From NCBI GenBank assembly GCA_032622095.1, contig CP136063.1, forward strand, positions 30,258,987-30,322,986: a DNA stretch of 64,000 bases. The letters are read 5' to 3'. Positions within the stretch are counted from its first letter, which is position 1; each line of letters opens with the position of its first letter. The translations under genes were made by a program, and so were the position numbers. Source of the DNA: Siphonodentalium dalli (taxonomy: Eukaryota > Mollusca > Scaphopoda > Gadilida > Siphonodentaliidae). Positions 55,508 to 64,000 of this stretch are shown piece by piece. A model generated the notes under the pieces. The model did no database searches, was not told where the DNA came from, and saw nothing but the letters and a program-made list of their open reading frames with translations.

Positions 55508-56500
55508 AGTGATACTAACAATATAAAATGACTTAGCCAAGCTGTCATGCAATCCACCTTTAATTCCAGCTTACGATCGACTATACTATCTATCTCATCC
55601 CTAGGCGCATCTTTCCTTATTTTGTTTCCACCAATCCGGTTTTGTTTTGGTTATAGCTTATACGTCGGTGCGTTTTTATGCCCCCGACTTGAAGTCGGCG
55701 GGTATATAGTCGACGTCTCCGTCTGTACGTCCTTCCATTTTACATTGTTGTTCAGCAACCGCTGGGCAGATTTACATGATATTTGGTATGGTGATAGAGC
55801 ATCATGGGGGAACAGCTACATGCATAGCGCGGGTTTCGTCCATCCATTTTCACCTGCGTTATGGCCCTTTTTTGACTTAGAAAATTCAATTTTGTCCGTC
55901 CGTGAAAACATTTTGCATTATTGTTCAGCAACCGCTGTGCAGATTTATCTGATATTTGATATGGTGATAGAGCAGCATATGGGAAAAGCTACATGCATAG
56001 CGCGGGTTTCGTCCATCCATTTTCACTTGCGTTATGGCCCTTTTTTACTTAGAAAATTCAATTTTTCTCTTGTTTTTTTAAGTTTCCAGATGATAGCGTG
56101 AGCTTTGGTGGTACGATTGCAAATCCCGTATTTTTGTGGATCAGTTATATGTCAAATGCGAATTTGGGTATGAACTGATGATTTTTGCCAGAGTTGCCCT
56201 TTTTCAACTTGGAAAATTTGAATTTTTTCTTGTCTTGGGTTTCCGGATCGCTTGTTTTTGGGTTTCCGCATCCATGCTTAATCCGAATTTCTACCGTTGG
56301 TGGGGGGGGCAATGTCACGCGACAGCATACCTCTTGTATAGTATATTGTGTAGTGCCGCTGTATGGTATACTAGGGCCATGCGAATAGTTTTATCTTTCG
56401 TCTGTTTCGGTTTGATTCGAATCATCGGTACAAGTCTCGTGACTGGTATAACTGATTTAGGGGGCGGTTAGTGCCATATACATTACCCCGTCACAGATAG
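55508..56500. repeat. Dispersed repeat with a tandem duplication of about 170 bp
   Basis: Two units (about 55735-55900 and 55905-56060) share CTACATGCATAGCGCGGG, TTTCGTCCATCCATTTTCAC and GTTCAGCAACCGCTG. The 184-codon ORF across them is a product of the repeat and I do not treat it as a gene. Confidence 0.6.
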
Positions 56501-57590
56501 CTCAGCTCTAACAATATAGAAGCTGGTTTGAGCCCTATCATAAAGAGACTGACCGGAATCGTGTATCTGGGTAAGTGTGTGAGTTGGTTTCTGGGGGTCG
56601 TTTGTTTCAACACTCAGTGGGACGATTACTCGGCGAAATTACACCTCTGTGTGGTTTTTGCTCTACCGGTAAATTTATAACGTCGTGTAGAACGACGATT
56701 ATCCCTAACAAACAAACCAACCAATTTAGCAAATTTGTAATTTTGTCGAACTTAGCTACATGATTGTGATTCTTACTGACTTGGTTATTGGTTAATGTAC
56801 TGTTTCATTATTTTAAAGTAGTTATAGTCATACACATTTGGTTGAAACTATCGATAATGTCTAGAATATATACCGATAATCATTTATTATCGTTACCAAT
56901 TGGACCAATGGATGCTGGTATTGTAACATACTCGGGTTATGTCTACATATTCATTGTTGATACCAGTCATACCACTGATGCAATATCGAGATTCGAGTTT
57001 CGATTGGCTTGACTGATTTCATTCGAGATTCGATTATAATTGAAATTGCTCGATTCGGATATCCCTAGGCATTACATATCGTGGGTTGTACGGTTTTAAT
57101 CCAGACACACTCGGATTCGTATTAGGCTTTGAATTAGTGTGGACTAATTTGCAGTTGCCTCAGTCTGATAATTTCTCTGCGTATAAACTTTGAACGAGTA
57201 TAGTGCATTGCCATTCATTCTACTATACGTAGATGGATTGTACATGTATATTTTGATTTGTTGTTATTTATTATGTTCCACCCGACAATAGATAAAGGCA
57301 TTCTTTTATCACAATTATTGAAACTGCAATTTATAAGATTGGTCATCGGTCGCATATTTTTCTTAGTATTAAACAGGGACGGAACGAACTGCATGGTAGT
57401 TTGGTCAATGAACGGAAGAAAGTGAACTTGCAAAAGATATCAAAACGTGTGCATTTATGTAGAAAACACTACGACAATGACCACTGTCACATGAAACTAC
57501 GCGAGACTGGTGTCCATTTATGTATACATAAATGCACACGGTGTGCATCTATGTATAAAACATTACAACGACCCCATTAGCGGTAGTGTA
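56501..57590. other. No gene seen
   Basis: Only short ORFs; a small palindromic patch (TTTATGTATACATAAA) lies near 57518. Confidence 0.5.
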
Positions 57591-57656
57591 GACTCACATG
57601 TAGGCTGTGTATTCATTTATCGTTTTGTGAATGGTGCTTCTAAACACAACCCCATA
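57591..57656 (+). other. Orphan fragment of the ZNF upstream region
   Basis: GTAGGCTGTGTATTCATTTATCG and GAATGGTGCTTCTAAACACAACC match the upstream block of the ZNF genes (compare 40742-40795). No ZNF follows; a MITE is inserted at its end. Confidence 0.65.
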
Positions 57657-58106
57657 TTAAAGATGGATTATCTCTTTAAATAACAAATTTTAAATAGTTG
57701 CGTGGGTATAAAATAATAGATATGAACTGAAGACCTATGTCCGGAAAAGCTTCTATCAATTAGGCCTAATATTGATTTTATTTCGAATATTAAATCGGGC
57801 CCGTTTATGTTACTATTTTTAGAACCGACCATTCGGATGAGACCGTATTGAGATATAAGCGATAATGAGTATAATTAACGTTTATTTGTGGCAAAGTTGC
57901 ACAATATAATTTCTGGTCTCTGTTAACAGTAACCACTATTGTTCGTTAGCTGAACAAACACACCTTTTTAGACCAGAAAATATTCGAAATAAAATTAATA
58001 TCAATCGATAGAAGCATTTCCGGACAGGAGTCTTCGATTCAAATCTAATATTTTATAACCCGGTAACTATATAATACATGTTTACAAAGAGATAATCCAC
58101 CTTTAA
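57657..58106 (-). mobile_element. TTAA MITE, 527-bp family, internally deleted (450 bp)
   Basis: Both TTAA ends and terminal inverted repeats are present. About 75 bp of the centre is missing between ACCGTATTG and GATATAAGCG. Confidence 0.8.
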
Positions 58107-58250
58107 CGCTTATAACTATGGAATAAAACAATGCAACTAATCAATCTGGGACATTGGTGCTCGTTACGTAACAATAGGAACATCCTAATGTTCTCTATCG
58201 CCATTTCGTATCACCCGAATAAACGGGCCCAATAACATTTTCGAAATATG
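58107..58250 (+). mobile_element. Diverged internal fragment of the 527-bp TTAA MITE
   Basis: CGCTTATAACTATGGAAT through AAACGGGCCCAATAACA resembles the centre of complete copies (compare 40433-40590) with many changes. It directly abuts the preceding element. Confidence 0.5.
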
Positions 58251-58739
58251 TGTATTGTCATTCGATATTAACTTGTTTACTTTAGTAAAAAGGGAAATAG
58301 TATACAACAAACTTATAGCCTGGGAGATAACTTACAAAAATGCCACAATAGGCGTGTTGTTTCATCCTATTGCAATCACCCATAATCATCCATTATCATT
58401 TTTTGTAAAATATTCATCTTGTTCTGTATTGGGAATAAATATTGTTTGCACCAACTGATAGCCTGAAAATAATTTATAACCCATTGGGAGCCCGTTGTGA
58501 AAATTTGCAGTAGGTCCCTATTTGCGGAGATCCCTGAACTCGCGGAGTTCCCCTAAAATGGTAGAAATATGTTGATTTTAATTAGTGAACGGGTGCGTAT
58601 ATGTGATACGTATTTTTAAAAAATAACGACACGATTTATAGCAGGAACACAATGACTCCGATTTTTGATCCGCATTTAGAGACTTCTGGTGTGGTGAATT
58701 AGAAACCTGCAATAATAAGGCATAGTTTTAAAAATAATT

Positions 58740-58889
58740 TTAAAGGTGGATTATCTCTTTGTAAACATGTATTATATAGTTACCGGGGTATAAAATATTA
58801 GATTTGAATCGAAGACTCCTGTCCGGAAATGCTTCTATCGATTAATATTAATTTTATTTCGAATATTTTCTGGTCTAAAAAGGTGTGTT
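58740..58889 (+). mobile_element. Solo left terminus of the 527-bp TTAA MITE
   Basis: TTAAAGGTGGATTATCTC through TTTTCTGGTCTAAAAAGG is an excellent match to the left end of complete copies. No right end follows. Confidence 0.7.
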
Positions 58890-59380
58890 TAGTTGTTTAA
58901 CGGAATTCTGAGGCAGTTCATTCATGTAACCAATTATATATTTTACAATTTTTTTTATAATTTATATTTATGCGTAATAACATAATATTGAGGACGTTAC
59001 CATTTATGATTATGGGTTTCTTCTTGCTACATGCCCACCGTTCTATTGTCCGTCATAAGCACTCGCATATTAAACAATAAATTCAATTAATTGAGGAAAA
59101 ACACCCACTGTCCTGAGTGGTACTGATGAGCTATTGGAGGGTCTACCACTTCGCATGCAAAATAACATTGAATGTCTCAAGGACATCAACAGCTTGAAGA
59201 TGGGAATGACCCACCATATATAGTAGATATTTAACCAGGCTCTGCTTAAGATTGTTAATTGATGACCGATGTACATGTACTGTACACACAAATAGTAATA
59301 ATAATTAACGTTATGATTTTGAAACTAGCCATGATAGAATATTGACAGTAAGGTCCCAGATAGCACACGTACGTTGGGCC
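58890..59380. other. No gene seen
   Basis: AT-rich sequence with short ORFs only. Confidence 0.4.
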
Positions 59381-59700
59381 AACGTTGGAATAATTACGTT
59401 GGCCCAACGTCGGCTTTTGTGGTTGGTACGACGATGGCCAGACGTCGACTTGCGTTGGAATAATTACGTTGGCCCAACGTCGGCTTTTGTGGTTGGTACG
59501 ATGGCCCAACGTCGACTTGCGTTGGAATAATTACGTTGGCGCAACGTCGGCTTTTGTGGTTGATACAACGATGGCGCAACGTCGACATGCGTCAGATTTT
59601 GCGCGTTTCAAACATGGCTACGTCGGCCCGACGTTGGACAACCAACGTTGGTGCAACGTTGGTTTTACCACTGGTTTAACGTTGGCCCGCCGTTGAAAAC
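59381..59700. repeat. GTTGG-rich palindromic tandem repeat
   Basis: Units of about 66-70 bp begin TAATTACGTTGGCCCAACGTCGGC (59391, 59461, 59527) and are full of ACGTTGG/CCAACGT inverted motifs. Overlapping ORFs on both strands are shadows of this symmetry. Confidence 0.85.
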
Positions 59701-62700
59701 GTAACGCACTAGGCGATATGTGAGGTTAGTAGGTGCGTTAAATGTCGACGTTGGACCAAGGATGGCCCAACGTTGTCCATAGTGTGGAGAAATCGGTCGA
59801 TTACGTCGTAGAGTCATTTTAACGTCACCCTTAACTGGTCGCGTGTTTCTTTTTCAAATAACGCTTTGGTTTGTTGATTGAACTTGCATTTGTGCTCTGA
59901 GTGAGCTTCTCGGTTTAATGGATTATTATTTGGATAATGCACCACGGAACACCATCATCAGCTATAGGGACCCGAAGAATTACCGGTAAGTACTTTAGTT
60001 GAGAATATCATGCCGAATAACATGGAATTTCAACGATAAGCGTGCGTCGTCGGATTCATTTCCTCCACAACCAACTTAAAGTTTGAATTTGAAGTTTAAC
60101 CCTTCAATTCTCAGAAACGAAAACAAATAAATTTATGTCAGTTTCGTGTGATGGCATCCGACTGTATAAGGAAGAAAATGTCATTTTAATTACTATCTAA
60201 ATTTCACGATCCATGTGTGATAATGCATGGATTTAGGGACATGGCGGTAGGGGTGTTGCACGGGTGTCTCACATTCCCCACCCTACCACAGGTTTGGTCA
60301 AAATTTTCAACAGTTGGATATTTCATACATGACACAACATTAATTGGAACTTTCGCACGGTCACACCAACATTCAACAATATTATAGGTTGAGATTGTTC
60401 TCGTATATTGATTTTCCAACAATTATTAATTGTTTTTGGAACATCATTTGCACATTGTCCGACTTTTGGTAAACAAAATTGACTGAAATGGCATCAGTTG
60501 GAAATTTTACGACCTTAGGGTGGGGGGGTGTCTCAGGTTGGAAATTTCCAACAATTGGAATTCTTGAGGCCAGTCTAGATGTTAGGAGTTAGCTATTTTC
60601 AGGTTCGGATCTCAAAATGTTCTCAGTGTATTCCGTTCCTCTTCTGGTTGTGGCAACGATACTACTGATCCATTTATAATAATGCTAACATCTAGGCTGT
60701 GGGAGCAGTAACTTTTGGGGAAATAAAACCCCAAAGGGGGTTGCAGTTGAAAATTCCAAAGTGGATGCACATTGCACCCCTCCCCAACGCTGAAATCCAT
60801 CCAACCACGTCCCTAATCATGGATTTCAATGGATAACTAAGTTCAGCCTACGACAGTGGACACCGTTCGACTTTCAGTTGTATACCCTAATAGGCTAAAT
60901 GCTTATAGTTGTTGGGGGTGTACGTGTACTGCCAGAATAGGAATTTACGATTGCAACACCCCCTTTCGTTGAAGAAAATGCTCAAGCTGCAAACCAGAGT
61001 TCAGTCCCCTCGCTACGGTGTCTGTCGCCCTGTTATGTAGGAGATTGATTTATGCATGGAGTTTGCCAAAATTTAATGCTAAGTAACTATATTCGAACAA
61101 CCTCCCCTTAATTCGGTATTTTCCAACCGGTACCTTGAATCCACTTGTCGGTTTGCGCTCCAAAATACACACCTAATAATATTCTCTTGTGGATTTTTCC
61201 CCGTATCGAAATAGGTCGATAAATAAATGTCACAGAAAGATGCATTGAAGTCATAACAAATACAAGATTGAATACGATGTTTGGGTCCCAACAAAAAATC
61301 AGCTATTTACACGGAGCGTTCCGTGTTTGTCTATATATTCCTGATATGTTATAAATAAAGAGCGTTCGTTTCACTTCTGTGCGAAAAATTTAAAACAGCT
61401 GGAAAATGACAATGGAAAGTACTTACTAGAGCATATGACGCCAATGTATCAATATTTTGTCGACTAGGCCATTCTTGTGTGATTACCAGTACATACTTAA
61501 TCGGAGGAGGGGGGGGCTTATATTGAGGTGTGAAAGGGTCTATCTGCTCTTTCGAGTATGATTCCCGGGGAAGTTTTTAGTTTCTGAAACATATACATGT
61601 ACCTATTTATGGTCTCCGAATCAGTGACGTGGCTACATGGTCTTTGTTATGGTGTGTCAACGTTGAATTTCCTCTTGAACCAGACACCAAACTCCTTCGC
61701 GAGTTTCCATTTGCACCCCCCCCCCTTTGCATTGAAACTTTCCAACCGGCATCCAATCTTTTCAACTGTTGGCAATTTCCAAATTGAATTAGACTGGAAC
61801 ATTTCCAAAATGGTGTTCATTTCAGACAACAATTTTTACTAAAGTCTAAAGTTGAAAAAATATGATACCGTAGGTGTAAACAAAAATATTCCTACTGATT
61901 GTTGGAAAATCAAACAATGAAAACACGCACTTAAAGTTACCAAGTAATGATGTGTGAGACATGAAATTTTCAACTCTTTTTTACAATGACTCGCGTCACA
62001 GGGGTTTGAAACTCGCTCCGCTGCCCAGCAATGGGCATACACCCATAGTTGCAAAAAAATAATTTCATTTTACAAACTTTACATTACGTACGTATCATTT
62101 GACATTGTTTACGTCAAAGAAGCACGTCATATTGATACGTTGTGCCAATGTTCAAATGGCTGGAGCTGTTGGAAGGAAGTTATTAAGTTGTCACAATAAT
62201 TATTTCAGTTGTAGTGTAGGCATATATAGTCGTAACGTTGAGTAATTTTAGGATTTATGTATTTGGTTTGGGTCAATTTGTGTATTGATGCCTCGCCCAC
62301 AAACGACCAATGACTACATAATGGACGTTGTCACTGTATTAAATGCCGTGTGTCCCTAAAATATAAATTTGAACACCCCCCCCCCCCAATAATATACATG
62401 ATTAGTTATTATTGGGCGGGTAATGCAACATCTTGGGGATATGTGGGACGTGGCGGCAGGGGGCGGCGACATGCACAACTTTTGGAAATTTTTAATAATT
62501 TTGGCGATACATATGGGCATTTTTATCCAATAATAACATATTACCCATCCCATATTTTGTCTGAGGTATTCATAATAATTAATTACTTGGCTTGAGGCAC
62601 AAAGCTACCAACTAAAATAGTTTGTTGTTCTAACCAGTAGGCCTACATTTAGAGCAGTTTGTCAGAAAGGCGGTCTGCTACCAACATGATGTTGTCGAGT

Positions 62701-64000
62701 CCCCACCCCCGTAGTCCGCACGCTCCTGACAGTAAGGATTTAATATCTGTGACAATGTGGGTTGGAATAAATATGGTAATGTGTGCAAAAATGGATGTGG
62801 CGACAGGTGTTTGAACATTGAGGTGTTACCACCCTCTCCAATTTTTGTCAAACTTTTCAACATTTTGGAATTTTCAATAACTTAAATTAATGTCGTGTCA
62901 GTCATGAAATGCCTAACTGCTGAACATTTTGGTCAAAGTTAATGGGGAGGGACAACCTTACCCGTATGTCTCTGACCTGACAGTAAGATTGCCCACTCTT
63001 GGAGTTTGTGGGTTAGAACAAATAATTAGGGTGATCGCAACATGGATGTGGCGATAGAGGTCGAGGTATTACCCCTCCCCCCAATAATTTCAACATTTTA
63101 AATTTTCAATAACTTTATAAGTTGAACATCTTAGGCAAAATCTGTTTGAGATCATTTCGATAGTTTACATTTCCAAATTTCTAATGAATATCGTGGCAGC
63201 CACGGAATGCCTAACGTTTTGGTCATTATTATGCGGTGAGCTAATTTCAAGATTTGGAATTTTCGATAACATAAGTTGAATTTCAGGCAAAATCTTTCTG
63301 AGATCGTCTGGATAGTTTCGGTTCCCAGCAGATATGTAATAATTAGAGTACATTATATTATTTTCTACAAAGACTATATTATAGCAATTAAATGGTAGTG
63401 TGTTGGATTTCAAACTCAGCATCGAATGGGGAGACCAGATGAAACTTGGTCAAGTTGGGAAAACAGATTGGTTCACGGGTGGTTGCAATTTAACCCCTCA
63501 ACAAATGAAGGCTTTCTGTCAAAGTCCCTGACATATTACCCCCCCCCCCCCGTTCTCAAATCCCGTTCTGCATATCAATTCCGATTTGTCACTAAATGCT
63601 GAGATTTTTTATAAAGCAAGTTTTCAAACCGCTGTTTAATATTCATCTTACTAGTATTATAAAATGGGCATTGAAAAACAAACGCTCTTTGTCGTTAATG
63701 ATACGGCAGACAACACAAAACCTGCTAAAATAATTACTCGATATCTTGCGAATTTACTAATATGTTCGGTTTCATATTTGCTGTGGGAAATTTCCAATGA
63801 GCAGAAACTTACGATGTACTGGCTCTTGTCGGATCTGTGCAATTTTATTAATGAACTGATTGACAATTTTGCTAGTAATTGACACCGACGAGAGTGAGCA
63901 GTACGTATGCTTAGCGAGTTTTGAGAATCCGTGACCAATTGGTTGATTGAGACGATCCTGGGTATTGGGTATATACGATAATTACTTGCTGTTCTCACGA
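59701..64000. other. Gene-poor right flank
   Basis: Recurring fragments such as GGAATTTTCAATAACTT, GAAATGCCTAAC and GTCAAAATTTTCAAC appear near 60300, 62870, 63100 and 63250, suggesting an old degraded repeat. Poly-C runs lie near 61722, 62380 and 63541. A 72-codon frame (63664-63882) is unrecognised. No gene can be supported. Confidence 0.45.

Noticed and set aside
55547-56101. 184-codon ORF as a gene
   Set aside because: It spans two copies of a dispersed repeat of about 170 bp and shows no recognisable domain.
59255-59696. ORFs on both strands reading MAQRRLLWLVR and similar
   Set aside because: Produced by the palindromic GTTGG repeat; the same words appear on both strands.

Overview
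The window looks like animal nuclear DNA from a repeat-rich invertebrate, most likely a lophotrochozoan such as a mollusc. The reasons are single-exon poly-C2H2 zinc-finger genes, many TIR/MITE elements, molluscan-style dispersed repeats, and no bacterial gene organisation. The species cannot be named from sequence alone.

The core (about 0.3-46 kb) is a tandem cluster of six intronless C2H2 zinc-finger (ZNF) genes, all on the + strand, with a seventh, more diverged and broken copy at 53.3-54.8 kb. Each of the six starts with the same 18-residue leader followed by 28-residue (84-bp) fingers. Only the third gene (25972-27474, 500 aa, 17 fingers) is open end to end. The others have an intact 5' ORF of 5, 5, 14, 9 or 8 fingers followed by a decayed finger tail. 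Five of the six share a compact promoter, TGACGTCA - 24 bp - TATATA - 29 bp - ATG, with identical spacing. The first gene has lost the TGACGTCA site and carries a hAT-like element between TATA box and ATG.

The cluster is a two-gene higher-order repeat. Genes 1 and 3 share one leader type and one downstream module (CT-rich foldback element plus TTAA MITE). Genes 2 and 4 share another leader type and another downstream module (about 160-bp repeats, a minus-strand exon-like piece, AT palindromes). Genes 5 and 6 are shorter versions. The spacers hold 50-bp and 82-bp minisatellites, the latter expanded to nearly 40 copies after gene 1, and several TTAA-flanked MITE families. Several insertions can be proven against empty paralogous sites.

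From 46.1 to 53.1 kb lies a different region, bracketed by a 270-bp direct repeat. It contains a degenerate DNA transposon of about 4.4 kb (48335-52747) with TIRs of about 125 bp. It encodes a large broken protein ending in a PIN/XPG-FEN1-like nuclease region and is itself interrupted by a 503-bp TTAA element. I propose an Academ-like transposon. After 54.8 kb the sequence is gene-poor: MITEs, tandem repeats including a GTTGG-rich palindromic array at 59.4 kb, and no gene I can recognise to the end.
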